Origin: Ficedula albicollis
Taxonomy: Eukaryota; Chordata; Aves; Passeriformes; Muscicapidae
Length of the DNA: 64,000 bases
Direction: 5' to 3'
Assembly: GCF_000247815.1 (NCBI RefSeq)
Contig: NC_021684.1
Coordinates: 10,673,430-10,737,429, forward strand
Position 1 is the first letter of the stretch. The number at the start of each line of letters is the position of its first letter. This document shows, in pieces, positions 11,401 through 24,142 of the stretch. The notes beneath the pieces are model-generated. The model saw only the letters and a program-made list of their open reading frames with translations. It did no database searches and had not been told where the DNA came from. The position numbers and the translations under genes were made by a program.

Positions 11401-12939
11401 AAAAGAGCAACCAGACTGCCCTTCTGCCTTCTGATCTCTAAATGATCAGATGTTTGGGAAAAATTATTTATGTGGGTAGGCTCAAACCACTAAACGAGGC
11501 TAGGAGATGACAACGTGTAGTTCTGCATGTGGAAAAAAAAAAAAGGCCTAAAAATATCTGAAGGGTGTAAACATGACTGAGAGAACTGTGGTATCAAAGG
11601 GACAGCACTGAGTACAGGACTCAGAGCTGGCAGCTTTCCCTGCTGCTCAGAGCAGCGGATGGGAGATAACTGAGAGGCAGAGCATCATCATCAGACACTT
11701 CACTTCAGCCTGTGCCTCTGTGATGTCATTTGTCACGTTCTACTCCAGCCCTGTGACTGGCATCAGGGCTTGAACCACAGAAATACTGCCTGGACACAAA
11801 ACAAAGCAACAGAGTATTTTCCCCTCTTCTTAAACCAGGTGACTCCCAACACCACGGGGCACACCCTATCCTGCTGAAATAAAAACATCTTTCTCTATTG
11901 GGTTGTTAAAGTTGCTCTCACCTGTCAAATATCATCTGTCCTTTTAGTCTCTACCTTCCTTTTGAAATAATAATACAACATAGGGATTATCAGTACCAGA
12001 CCCCAAGAGTTTAAAGAAACAGTTACCTATTTCCTGTGGCTCTCTGTAGATGTATGGCTGGATTCTCAGCTGGTGGGAAGCCACGCTGATTCATGGCAGC
12101 TGAAAATGCAGCCTTTTGTGTTTTGTCTTGTCTTCTCATCTCATTGAACTTTCCAAGGATCTAAATTAATGCAAGGGAAATACGACCTTGCCTCAGTGAA
12201 TTGTTTTGAGGGCTAATGTGCTGAGAGATTTATGGGCAAAGAGGGTTTTTTCCCCCCTCTTTCTTTAATAAAAAGTGCATTCATTCAGCAGCTTTGATGG
12301 AAAGCCTGCAAGGACCCATGATAAGTATGTAACCGGAACAGACTCATATTAACTATCACTGTTACAAATCTATTAGTCCCACATATTAGAGCATGTGCTG
12401 GACCTGATGAGCTACACTAGTGGGAACAGGAGTAATTTTGTGAAATAGATGTAGCTTGCAAATCTTTTAGACTGTTATCCAATTCCTTTTGTTTCAGTTT
12501 AATTAGGATATAAAATATGGCCTTAAGAGCTCGCAGGAGTGGAGGGAACTCCATGTGAAGGGCAGGGAAGCAGCTGCAGGGGATTCCCAGCTGCTCTGCT
12601 GCTGAGCCTGCTGGCTTTTGTCTGCAAGGTGGTTGTGCTGTTCTGCCCAAGACTGATGGAGACGATGTTTCTTGATGCTGCAGGAGGACAGAGTTCTCTT
12701 GCTTGCTCGTGGATGATTTGCACAAGGTGGGTTGCCCTTGGATTGTCTCAATTCCCTGTGCTGGCAGCACCCAGGTGCTGGGAGATGCTGGGCTGGGACA
12801 CCCAGCACCCGCTGGGGCTGAGCCAGGGCCCAGCAGAGCTCCTGTGCCAGGCAGGGGCTGCCAGCAGCTCCCTAACAGGGTAACAGCGACAGCAGAGCAG
12901 CAAATCACATGGTGCTGCTTCTCCAACCACGTCTGCAAA
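8451..12939. other. long non-coding stretch, nothing specific seen
   Basis: No coding exon or recognisable transposon. AT-rich segments occur at 10600-11340, and a twelve-A run lies near 11533-11544. Minus-strand frames around 12417-13001 (up to 194 codons) show no domain and are probably chance. Confidence 0.4.
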
Positions 12940-13020
12940 ACACTATAATGAGCAGAGACGAGCCCCTGAGACCGGTGATGCTGATGATGAATTAATATCA
13001 AATCAAACCATACACTTTAA
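12940..13020. promoter_or_regulatory. candidate short conserved element
   Basis: A compact block with ACTATAATGAGCAG, GACGAGCC, ACCGGTGATG and GATGATGAATTAATATCAAATC. It combines two CpGs with an AT-rich homeodomain-like cluster, a texture seen in conserved vertebrate enhancers. No alignment was available, so support is weak. Confidence 0.2.
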
Positions 13021-16000
13021 AGACAAGAGCATCCAGCCCTTCTCATAACTGATGCAGGACATGTTTCATCCAGAGCATATCTGCTATCACTGGTGCACTT
13101 TCTGTTCTTGAATGTATCTGTTCCGTACATTTGGGGACTGACATAATTAGCATTTGGCTTTGTAGAATCCAGAACCTAATTTCTATGAGTTTTCATGTCT
13201 TCCTTTTCCTTGTTTTGATTTTTTTTCTTGTCCATTTGTTAGTTTGTTTATCAACGTATTTCCTGTTTGAAACAAAAATAGAAGAGATGGGCACTTGCTT
13301 TCTTACTGGACAGATGCCTTTGTATACTGATTTATTTCATTTTTTAAACATGGACACCTGGTTTCCTTATAAATGAGCGTTGGCAGGCTGGGAAGCTTGG
13401 GGGGAGGGGGGGGAAAGGAGAAGTGCATCTATTTAGAACAAATGCAGCACTGAAGGAAAGCTTTATAATATCATCCAAGATTGGCCTGATTGTCTGATGC
13501 TTTAAACATATGGTATGCTCCTATATATATTGTGCATGAAAACTAGCTGCATGCACACAGCAGTCATTCTGCAATGCTTTACACAGAGTCTGCCAAATCC
13601 TGAACTTCTTATTCAAACCCAGCTCCTGGTGAAGACAATGAGCTTTTATTTAAGCCTCACTGCCTTTGGCATGCTCCATCCTTTCTCCCTTAATTTAATC
13701 TCGACTGGAAGAGGATTTCAACATTTCATCCTTTGGCACTGTGTGGTGACCTTCCTGCTCCCCAGGGCATGCAAATTTGGAGCTGGAAGGGTGTGGTGGT
13801 GAGGCAGTGACAGAAGTGCCTCTGGGAAGGAAGGAAAAGCCTCAGGTGAGCAGGTGAGCAGGCTCTGAGGCAGTCCTGACACACCTTAGTGTGCTCCTTT
13901 GCTCATCCCAAGAGCACATGGCATGGACTGTCTTTGGGATCTCTGAGGCAGTTTTCCAGATCCACCTGGGCAGGGCAGGTACTGGGATAGACCACGGTAA
14001 GAGCAAGTAAATCCTGTGGTTTCTGTCCTGCTCTAACACAGACCTTTCCCTCCTACTTAGCCTCAGTCTGGCTGAGCTTTCCTTAGTGGGGAGGAAAGCT
14101 GCTGTTCTGGGGGAAACTTCACATCAATCTTTGCACTGCTGGCTTTGCAAGAAATTGAACCAGGGAGAGATACTGCAGTTATTGCATGTATTTCTTGGCT
14201 GCCATCAGTGCCGTGCTTGGCCCTGTGAGAGATGGGGTTTTTTGGGGAAATGGGATGGGACATATTTTTCTTTTTTTTAAAGTAATTTTTAGGATGAGAA
14301 GGGGTGAAGAAAGGGTTTGTCTTACCATGAAGCTCAGTATCATCGTGTGTTTCCTTGCTGTGTTGAAGTGCTTACCCTTCAATGGAGGTGACAGGCCAGA
14401 GGAGCTGCTGGCAAGTGCCCATTCTGTGACTTCATATTTCTTGTGCCTCTGCAAGTGGTGGCATTGCTGAAGTGCAAAGGGTGGGCTTTTCCACGTGAAG
14501 AAAAGCAAAAATGCTTCAAATTGCTTGGTCCCACATCACCTGTAGCTGAAGCAGAGCCTCCTGTTGCACAGCAAGATGTCATCATCCTGTCAAGATAGTT
14601 CCCAAAGGCCTGAGGCATCCAGAAATTATTGTGGAGGGTTTTGCAGGAGTCCCTCTGCCATTAGTTCTGCAACAGAAAATCTCCAGGAGTATGTTATCTT
14701 TGACAGGTGTAATTATGCCTAATGCAGTGTCAACATTTTGCAGTTTAGAAGAACTTACTGTCAGTCTGAACCCTGTCCACCCACAGTTCCATCAGAGAGG
14801 GTCTGAAAATGGTCAATACTTCTTCTAAGTTGGCAATAGCTGGAAGCCCGCAGGAATTCTAGGAATTTAATTAGAGAGATTATCCTTCCCCTTTTTCAAT
14901 TTTTAACTCTGCACAAGAATTTATCTTTTTTTCTGTCTTTGAATTTAATTTTCTTCTCCGCCCAAAATGTTATTGAAATCTCCTGAGCTTCATCATTTGA
15001 GGAATTCCTGTCCTCTTCTTCCTGCCAATACCCTCTGTGGCCCTGCTGCACTGTCACCAAAATCCTATGCAATTAGACCCCAAAGGATGATTCAAATTCA
15101 GATTTAATCTTGGGCAAAGAGAAGCCTTTAGATCAAACATCCCCACTACTGTGCAAAGCAAAGGCTCTGAATGCACCACCATGTAACAATCATTAGAGGA
15201 GCCGAAGATCTGAAATTTAACACTCACGTAGATGAGTGATGGATAAACATCACTTTCCTAAAAAAGCACTTTCTCAAGCTCTTTAATCCATCCAGAATTT
15301 AACAACTGGGTGCTGGCTGAGGCACAGCTTGATTGGGGAGAGATGAAGGGACAGAGAGGAAACTTAACACAGAGCCAGCTCAAAGCAAACGCCTTTAATG
15401 CTGCCAGTCTCAGAGGCTTTGAAGAAGAAGCCCTTGTGTCCTCGGTGGTTCTCTGTGGCAACTTTTTGGCATTAAAGTTTGTGTGAGAGAATGATGAGTT
15501 TCCCATTATCACGTATGGAGATGTGATCCATTGTGCTGGTTCCCATGCTGTGGAGATTTAACATGCACCACACTTTGTCCTGCAGATATACTGTGATGTG
15601 TCCTTTACAAGCTGCAGCCGACTACATTGAAGTCTTGACTGACATTTCTTATCTGATGGGGGCTGCTTTTCCGCTGGCTGCTTCTTAGAGTGATAAATGT
15701 CAGGAGTTTGGGAGTTGGCTTGTATCTAGGCTCTCCATCTGAGGCTTTGGGCAGGTAATTATCCTGAGACCATGGGACTTTGTAATGAAATCCACTGCCA
15801 TACTCATATAGGGAATGAGTCAGCCAGGGGTCATGGATTTGGTGTATCCAGGAATTGGGAAGCATCCACAAAGATAAGGAGAGAAGGATAGAATCTGACC
15901 AATGATTTTCCCCAACCAAGGATGAAAGTAGATGTTTTCTGACACAGTGGAGTTGTCTGTCTTGATCATCTGGGAAGGCCACAAGTTAGGATTGACCCAG

Positions 16001-18194
16001 TAACCTCCAGATTTAAGGCTTCAGTCAACCAAGCAAAGCAACTAACCCTTGCAGGCTGGTGTCACAGCTGGAGCAGAGTGATAAACCTGGTGAGGGCACC
16101 CGTAAAGAAAGCAGAGATCTATGGCAGTCAGGGGGCTCCAAACAGAAAACTTTCTTCCCCTAGAAGTCCTTAACACATTTTGTCCTGGTGGAAAGTGCAA
16201 GGAGAAAACATCTAGAGGCATGAAAGTTTCTTCTTCCTGTGTCTTGCTTTTTCTGCTTGGTCCACTTTTTTCTTCAGTATTTATCACCTGGAAGCTGAGA
16301 ACAGGATTCACTGCAAATCCAGGACTTTTTTAGTATAATATTTCTCAGTGCTCATGAGGTCTGAGAAATTAGGGTTGACATTTATTGGAGGAAGGAAGAG
16401 ATGGGTGTCGCCTTGTTTATTCTTCTCTTTTCCTAGTACCAGGTTGTTCACACCAGTGTGTGGAATAACTACAGTCTCCAGCTGGAATTAATGTCCATCT
16501 TTTTTTTTTTCTTCCCTGAGAAAGCAGCACAACCAATCTCAGTGAGGTCTTTGCATCCCCATACACCACAGAAGGAGGTAAGGGAAGTGTTTTCATCCCA
16601 GCCAGGTATGGTGACTCGTGAGGTAAGTGTGAGAGGCTGCCAGCAAGCCTGGGACAGGTGAGCTGGGATGGCTGTGGGGTGGCACTAGAACATGGAGGGG
16701 CTGCCACAGTGTTCCCCACTACCTTGCCAAGTGCAATTTGCTTCCCTTTAGGCACCACAGCTCTGCTGTGAGCTGTAGCTGTGATTAAAACATCCACTGC
16801 TATTCCCTCCCTGGCTCGGATGCTGTGGCTGGTGGGTCAGGTGCAGCCAGGGCCCTGCCTGCCTGTTCCCCAGGTGCCATGGAGCCATGCTAAGGGAAAC
16901 TCCCTTCCCCTTCCCCACCTGAAAGCCGGGACAGTATTTTTGTGAGTGCTCACTGCCTTGTACCTGGCTCCAGGTTCCCTGGGCAGCCTGACCAATTTGG
17001 AGGGACAGGGTGAGGAATGCTGGCCCCTTGTTCAGATACCTGACTCTGTTCATTTTAGATGCTTGAGTGTAGCAGTTGCTTCATCTGGTTGGCTTTTTTT
17101 CCTGCTGTTTGTGCCTTTGTTTCCTTCCCCCTCCTTTCCCTTTAACATACCCTTTGAGCTGTTCTTTAATTGAAGTAAACGGAGCAGCTGCTATGGTGTG
17201 TGCTGTTTTTCCCATTTTCCCCCGTGAGTCACACATTTCCTTCCTTAATGTCTCTATCTTCAGTCGGTCTGTACTAATGAGGCCCCACATCTCAGCTGCT
17301 GAATGCTCAAGCTCATCTGCCTGGAATTTTCTAACTCATTTCAATTCATTTCCCACTTTCTCCTCTCATCCCTGCTGCCTTTCTCCCATTCCCATCCCAC
17401 CTCTCTTTATCTCCTCTCCCTGACTTTGACTCTTCTCCCACTCCTCCCTCCATGTGTCTCACCAGCCTGCAGCCTCCTTGCTGCCTGCTGCCCTCCCAGG
17501 TGGAGAGGAGACCTGAGCATCATTGCAGATGCAGGAGGTATGTGCTGGGCAGCATTGCCACAGGTGCCAGGGCAAGGAGAGGCACAGCAGCTCTGTGCTG
17601 CAAGGGTGCTGGAGAAACCCCTCCTGGGGTTGTGGGAGGTAGGAAACACTGGGAACACTGTCCTTTTGTCTCTCCTTGCTCCACAGGGAAAGGAATTAAG
17701 AGTGCACAGTCCCATGCCAGAGGCACTGTGCAAAGCTGCCCCTTGGCTCTATGTCTTGCCTGGGTGTCAGCCCAAAGCACTCAGTGAGGAGCAAGCAAGA
17801 GCAGTGACAACATCTTGGCTCTGCTTTGCTCATGAAGGTGATTCTTTGCACAGTTTTAGCTGCCCTGAGGAAAGAACAGCACTGTGGGCACAGAAAGGGA
17901 TTACCTGGTGTATGCTGCATGCCCTGGAGGTCCGAGGCACAGAGATGTGAACTGAGAGGCTCTGTCCTTAACAAAGCTGGGAATGTCCCATGGCACATCA
18001 TTGCTTGGTGCTCACTTTCACTGAAATGACGGCATGTGCTGGTGTCTGCTGAACAGGGTGGCTGTGTTAGTCCTGCTTGGTTTTTTTCCTCATTATGACT
18101 AACGTGGGTTTTGTTGGGCAATTCTTACTCAAACACTAAGCCCTGATGTTCTTCGTTGCATTTACATCCTTACTCTTGCAGAAGACAGGGACTG
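13021..18194. other. long non-coding stretch with a G-rich tract at 13399-13417
   Basis: No convincing gene. G6-A-G8 at about 13399-13413 is a potential G-quadruplex former. Pyrimidine-rich DNA at 17090-17460 opens several frames (for example 17303-17950, 215 codons) that look like composition artefacts, since overlapping frames on both strands are also open and no domain is visible. Confidence 0.4.
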
Positions 18195-18265
18195 TTCTTT
18201 CTTCTCTTAAATAAGCACGGAACTGAGGCACAAAGAAGCAAGGACCCGATTCAAAATTTAGGCTC
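18195..18265 (-). repeat. possible MIR/L3-type relic
   Basis: CACGGAACTGAGGCACAAAG followed by AAGCAAGGACCCGATTC resembles the GGAAACTGAGGCACAGAG core shared by MIR/L2/L3 elements in reverse orientation. The similarity is short and decayed. Confidence 0.35.
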
Positions 18266-20769
18266 AGAGCTTATCACCTGTGGAATGTCAGCAGCCCTTG
18301 CCTTGGGGCCTTGGACACAGCAGCACTGCAGTCTCAGCAATCTCAAGGAAGCCAGAGAGACCCCCAGGAGTCCCAGGTTTTGATAGCAGTCCCCACAGCA
18401 AACCCCATTATCAGAACTGGATCAGACCCCTGCCTGGCTGTCACTTCTTTATCTCTTCCACTGGGGCCAGGTGTCATTTTAGGAACATGCAGAACTGAGT
18501 CCTTGAGATTTAGCTGCAGGAATCTGACTCCAGACCTTGAGCTTTGCAGGTTAATTCTGTCCTTACCACCAAACACCTGACTCCCCCAAAAGAAAAATCA
18601 GATTAAAATAATTTTAGAGGCATCATAGAGCAAATAAATGCAAATCTTTGCCAAGAACAAAAAAGCCCACCACGATGGAGATCAGACACTGGCTTGTGGG
18701 CTCCTTGGAGAACCAGCAGAAGAAGCCAGAGTTATGAGCATTGGATGGCTGGATGAATTTTGATCTTGCTTCAAATTTTGTTATGCTGTTTTTGCTTTAA
18801 AATTCAGGTTCAAAGGAAAAAGAAAAAACATCACAAAACAAAACATGCCAGTGCTTTCCTCTTTGGCTTCAGGGCCTCCTGTTGAGGTTCCCTCATCACC
18901 ATAGAGATAATATTGCTTGTTAGGCCTAAGACTAGCAGTTGGAATTCAAGTGGAAAAAAGACCTAAACAAACCCATTATAAATCCCCAATTACTTTCAAA
19001 CTGTCAGGCTTATTAAAAAATGTAAATATCCTCCTCATTCTTGCAGAGAGTGTATAAAAATGCATGAAGCTAAAACTCAGCTGAGCTGAAAGGAGTTGAT
19101 TTCTCAAATAACTTTGCTGGGAAAATGGCAGAAGTTGCTCTTGGATGGCAGGAGAAGGGCAAAGTACACCTGCCTGAGCCACTGGCCCCAGTCATCCTTA
19201 CTGTGGGTGTGCTGCTGGTATTACCCTGCCTTAGACCTCTGGTGTAATAAAACATTTTGGGCTGTTTTTCAAGAAACAGTCATGCAGATTCAACAGAGGG
19301 AATTTCCACCAGGTGCACCCCAACTGCATGTGGCTGAAAGTGCCAGTTTTCAGTATTGACTTCACACCTCAATGGAGCTGTTTGTCCATTAATGTTTTTC
19401 TACTTTTCCCTCTCTTTACTTTTCTGAAAATGAGGAGGGCGCTTGTTCTCAAATTTGATCTTGCTCTAACTGCACAGGAGTTTCTTATCAGTCTGTCTTT
19501 AGTGCAAAGCCTTTCTTACCATGACCTACAGGTGGATTCAACCAGGACCTGCTCTGGAGGCTGGGATTTCCCAGCAGTGCAGCAGAGCTGGTGCTAACAC
19601 TGCAAAGAGGTGAGGTTGTTTCTGGAGGGAGCCAGATTTCCTTTCATTATCTTCAACATGAGTTACATTGAGGACTTCCTTCCCCACTGCTATCCTATCC
19701 ACAGTTAACCAGGACAGTTTTCAGGAGGGAATGTTATCAGAGAAAGGAGGCTTAAGGTGTTAGTGTTAGGCAGAGTCAAGTGCTGGTGGTAGGAAGTGTT
19801 GGCCAGTGCTGTTCAGTGCTGGCTGTAAATTGGGGAAAAAGAACAATATTTCTTCCACTGGACTTGGAGCCAAGCATCTGTGACGTTGGCAGAAGGGTAG
19901 AATGCTCCCTGGGGAGCCCTGAAAGGCAAACTGGCATGGATGTACAATGAATGGGCAGTGGAGTGGGATCTTGATATGCCCTGGGCACTTATGTGGCACT
20001 GGTACTGGGGAAGGGAAAAGAAACAGGCCTTCAAAGGAAGATAAGGAATTTAAAAATCCCATTATGACATTGCTATGTGCATACCAATACATGATACAGG
20101 ATTGCCATATTTTATCCAATAACCTGCATATACCTCAGAGGTGTATATATTAAAAGAGGAAATGGTTAGCTATTTAATTAAGGAAGCAAAATTGAAGTGA
20201 TAACATAAAAAAGGAGCATAATTGCTATTCTGATCAATCATCAGCTGGGACTAGCTTAAAATGCAGCTACTTTAAAATCTCACTTGAGACTTTACAAGGA
20301 CTGCTGAACTTGGCACTTCTGCCAGTTCTCTCTGGAAAAGCCAGATAGTGGAATCCCCCTTTTCCACCCATTTGCAGGTGCTTTGGCACCAGTTATATTT
20401 TTTGTCTGGATGCTTATGAGAATCCGTGATTTTAATTTTTGAGTATTTGAAGGCATCCCCAGAGCCTTGGCAGCAGCATTTTCATGGCAGGGCATGGGGA
20501 GGGTAGAAGGAGAGAACTCCTCTTTGAGGGAGGAGTGTTGTGGAAGGTGCAGGAGCAAAGCCTGGCCTTCCCCTGCAGTTCTGCTCTACATCTCCTCCAC
20601 TGCCTGCAATCAGTTCCTGATGTGGAGCTTTTGTGATATCCCAGTGAATGCCCTCTCAGCCTGGCAATCCTGCAGGGACCTGCCATCACCTCTGGCTTGA
20701 CTGAGCATCTGAGAGGTTTTCTGCCTTGAGACTTTGGATGATGCGTTTCCAGAGCAAAAGGACAACAAG
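18266..20769. other. non-coding stretch, nothing specific seen
   Basis: No exon or recognisable repeat. The segment 18580-18830 is A-rich, and 20040-20300 is AT-rich with TATA-like words but no associated gene. Confidence 0.4.
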
Positions 20770-21130
20770 GGTTGACTCTGTTTTACCGCCGGACTCGGAG
20801 TGTTTTGATATAAAACTGAAACACCATTACCTATTCCCTGCAGAGCTCCGCTCTCTCCTCTCTCCTTGCCTTCTCCTCTCCACACTGTAGCCTTTTGTAC
20901 GTCTCAGGCATTAATCCCTCGCTGCCGGCTTGTGTAAATTAAAGAATAATAGAACTGCAGAGGCATAAGCTCGCAATGATGGGGAATGTGTTTGTATGCT
21001 AAGAAGCAATTTCAGTGAAAATTAACTCAATTTCATCTGAAATAGTGAAGACCGGCATAAGCTGGCAGATCCCCGAGGATGGTAAAATTACTTTGTCAAA
21101 GCTCTGCTTGCTTAAATTAACCAAGCAAGC
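20770..21130. promoter_or_regulatory. candidate conserved non-coding element
   Basis: A block combining scattered CpGs (CCGCCGGACTCGG, CTCGCTGCCGG, CTCGCAATG, GACCGGC, CCCCGAGG) with AT-rich transcription-factor-like words (TGTAAATTAAAG, GAATAATAG, GAAAATTAACTC, CTTAAATTAACC). There is no coding frame and no simple repeat. GCATAAGCT occurs twice about 100 bp apart, as GGCATAAGCTCGC and GGCATAAGCTGGC. The texture suggests constraint, but this is inference only. Confidence 0.3.
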
Positions 21131-22789
21131 ACTCCAGGTTATTGGCAAGATGGAGCTAGTAACTAGGTTTTAATAAACAAAAATAGCTTTTTGGATAAAT
21201 AAGAAAAGTGCAAAGCATCTTACATATTCTGCTGATGTGTTCATCTGTGTGTCCTCAGCAGCAAGACCTTCACATTCCTTCAGGAGCTTTCATTGAGTCT
21301 CTGTGTCTGGCTGGTCTGTCTTCAGGGCCTTTGCAAACAGGTATCAATCAGAAAATGCTTTTGGAGATTATCTTAGGTAAGCCTTTTCCCAACGACTAAC
21401 AGACTGAATGGCTCAGTCTGCAACACCAAAGTGTGGTAACAGCAACAGTTTCTAGAGACATTTTATTTTCAAATCAGAAGATGACTGTTGCTGGGTTTAT
21501 GACTATTAAATTGCTCAAAATAAGATGTGGTGTCATAACAAAAATTGTTCTACACTCTCACTGATACAGCAGATTTCCTGGATGAATGCATTGCTGCCAA
21601 AGGCCAAGTCAGGGTGTGAGCTTTCTCCTCCAGCTGGGAACTCAGGTCCAAGGGAAGTGAAAATTTCATCATGACAGCAAGAGTGGCTCCAGGACCAGCT
21701 CAGAGGGTTTGTGAGTTGTCAGTTGAGAATGTGCTGGTTTGTAGAGTTTATTTTTGGTGGGTTTTTTTTGTAGTTTGTTTGTTTATATTGCTGTTTAATT
21801 GTATGTCTGCGGATCCTGTTCTGCAAACAGGCTTTATTGTTGGAGATTGTGATCTTTAGGAAGGACCCTCTGAAAATGCTTTTTCTTTTGCCTCTTAGTC
21901 CACTTACACTATCACGGAAGAAGATTGTTTCTTTTGGATCCCATTTCACCAGATATTGTGATTTTGATTTTGGTTCTAAGTATTCATTAGAAATGTCATT
22001 AATTGGACAGAAGGATAAAGAGCTTAGGAACCTCTCCATTGGAGGAGAATATGGAAAAGCTCAGAACTGCAAAAATACATGATCTCCATAGATTCTCTCT
22101 TTCCAAATTAGGTAATCAGTATTCAAAGAGCACTCCATATTTAAAGTCTCTGGGTATGTGTCATCAGTACCCTCATTGGAAGGGTGGGTTTTTCCTTCTT
22201 GCTTAGCTAAGTCATGATTTCTGGCACTGGGAGCTACTTCCACACCTGTCCCAAAGACTCCAGCAAATGGGACCATTAATGGTTTATCCAAGGAGAGTTG
22301 CAGAAGGATCAGACCAGTCAAACAGGAACACGAGGTGGACCCCCAGTATAAAGGAGCTCCAGTTCCCTGGTTGATTGTTAACTCCCCTCCCTTCCTACAT
22401 AAATCTCAGTATCTGCAGCAGGGAAAGCAGCTGCATAAAAGATTTGCTGAGCCATCCACTCATTAAAGTGTTTCACTGGTAAAGAAATACTTTCTCTCAC
22501 TGTTGCATATTTACAGTTTGGAGATTGCTTGTTAGGACAATCTGAAGTTGTATTTTTTAGCTGTCCTGCTTTCAGATGTCAGGAGGAGACACTTGGTTAA
22601 TAACCCACAGTTCCTTTCCATGAACTCTAGTGCCCAGACTTAGGAGACAGGTGGCAGCCCCTCTCCTCATAAACAAAGACACAGCCTAGGAAATATGGGA
22701 TCAGCTCTGTGTAAGATCACCTCCCTTTGATGGCATTAATTGCAGAAATGCCACCAACTTGTCGTTAAATCCAACAAATGCATTTGGAG
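21131..22789. other. non-coding stretch, nothing specific seen
   Basis: Mostly AT-leaning unique DNA. No gene, RNA or recognised transposon. Confidence 0.4.
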
Positions 22790-23200
22790 CAAGGAATAAA
22801 TCGTGTGGGGAGGCAGCGGCTCGTTTGGACAAACGCGCCCCGCTGAGACCTTTCATCACAGCACTGCTCCATTGAGTTGTCCATCACTTTTGCTTCTTCT
22901 CTCCATTAATGCAGTGGCTGTGGTCAGAGAGGTGCCAGCTTTGAAACAATGGCCTCCAAACCAGCCAGGGAATAAAAGCGATGCCTTCCCCCGCCCGGCA
23001 CTATCAGCAGCCTGTCTGTCTGCTCTCGCAGAGCTGCTATCTGCTCCCTGCATGCTGCTCCCGTGTTCTATCTGCTCCCTCCGCTGATAAGACCCAGTTC
23101 ATCCATTGTCAGCCCTGCTGAGCCAATCTAGCTGCATTCGAGCAAGCTGGATTTTGTTCTGCATCACGTATCAATGACAACTTCCAGCGATGGCCTTGCT
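22790..23200. promoter_or_regulatory. candidate enhancer-like conserved element
   Basis: A CpG-bearing block (GTTTGGACAAACGCGCCCCGC, AAAGCGATG, CCCCGCCCGG, CTCCGCTG) with SOX-like ACAATGG/CCATTG words (including GAAACAATGG and CCATTGAG), a CTGATAAG GATA site and a run of TCTGCTC-type words. TGTTCTATCTGCTCC and GCTATCTGCTCC are partial local duplicates about 30 bp apart. The AATAAA near 22974 could be a chance polyadenylation hexamer. Support is compositional only. Confidence 0.3.
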
Positions 23201-23730
23201 TTTAAAACCTGGCTGGTGAGGGTGCACGGAGCTCTAAGAGCAAAGCACATCTTTAAACACAAAGGGAACTCAAAGCAGCTTAAAAAAGGGCTTTGAAAAT
23301 AGAGCAAATATGTTGTGGAAGCCATCAGGAGAGACTAGATAAACACGGGACACCGGGATAGCCGCAGGCAGAGTGCTGTACTGTGGCACACCTGGAACAG
23401 GAGTGTTGGTGGGCAGGGAGCACGGCAGTGTGCCTGCTGTAAAAGCAAAAAAGAGATGATTTGTGATTAAGGCACAGCACTGACACTGAGTGGCTGGAGA
23501 CTGCTGCAAGGATCCCTCTCCTGCAGTGGTCTTGTGAGAGGAGGCTCTGCAAAGGCAGGTCAAAGCAGTCAGGAATGTGGCTGGTGGGGCTTAGGGTTTG
23601 CCCCAAGCTGCCACAACAAGCCTGGATAAGGTGCTCTGTAAGGAACAGCTTCTCCTGCTGTCTCAGGCAGATTTCAGCCACAAAGTACTGGGATGCAAGC
23701 AAGCCTAGATTGTAGGCTACTAGCTCTTTT
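23201..23730. other. non-coding flank of LTR candidate
   Basis: Minus-strand frames here (23325-23834, 169 codons) run into the candidate LTR and carry no recognisable domain. If the LTR belongs to a longer provirus its internal region would lie on this side, but no primer-binding-site-like TGG motif follows the LTR edge. Confidence 0.35.
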
Positions 23731-24142
23731 TGTGATCTTAGCCTGTAAAGAAAAGAGATGGAGAAAGCTGCACAGAGGTTCTGCAGACACTTTATTTCTT
23801 CCACTAAGGGGTCTGAGCAGCAGTCCGAATGCATGAGGTATTAAAGGGGCTTTTATAGGGTTAGGGTGCCTTAGAAAATGAACCAATAATATCAATGATT
23901 GAAAAGCTAACCAACTACTTAAATATTTTAGGTAAAAAGCGACCAATCACCCAAGGGATTGAAAAAGGACCAATTAACTCACAAAGAGATAACGAGGGAG
24001 TCTGCAAGAGGGGGTTAAATATTTCTAGCATTAGTTATTCTAAGGAAGCAATTTCTTATCTAAGGGATGATTTTCCAGGGAGACTCTGTCAGGATTTCTG
24101 CTCCTTCTGCACGGAAGGCAGGAGAATCAACAGGATGCCACA
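23731..24142 (-). mobile_element. candidate solo endogenous retrovirus LTR
   Basis: Read on the minus strand, this block has the order of parts expected of a retroviral LTR. There is a U3-like region with four ATTGGT/GTTGGTT (inverted CCAAT) words between about 23880 and 23980. A TATA box CTATAAAAG follows (plus 23851-23859), then an AATAAA polyadenylation signal (plus 23791-23796) about 55-60 nt downstream, then a short U5-like tail. Possible ends are TGTGGC...ATCACA, about 412 bp. I could not find a target-site duplication, primer-binding site or clear polypurine tract at these edges, so the boundaries are tentative. A non-retroviral AT-rich sequence with chance signals is the alternative. 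Confidence 0.45.

Noticed and set aside
12417..13001. 194-codon minus-strand frame
   Set aside because: It has no recognisable domain, and at least four other frames of comparable length overlap it on both strands. It also overlaps a block that looks regulatory.
17303..17950. 215-codon plus-strand frame
   Set aside because: It lies in pyrimidine-rich, low-complexity DNA with overlapping frames on both strands, and shows no domain, splice structure or plausible start context.
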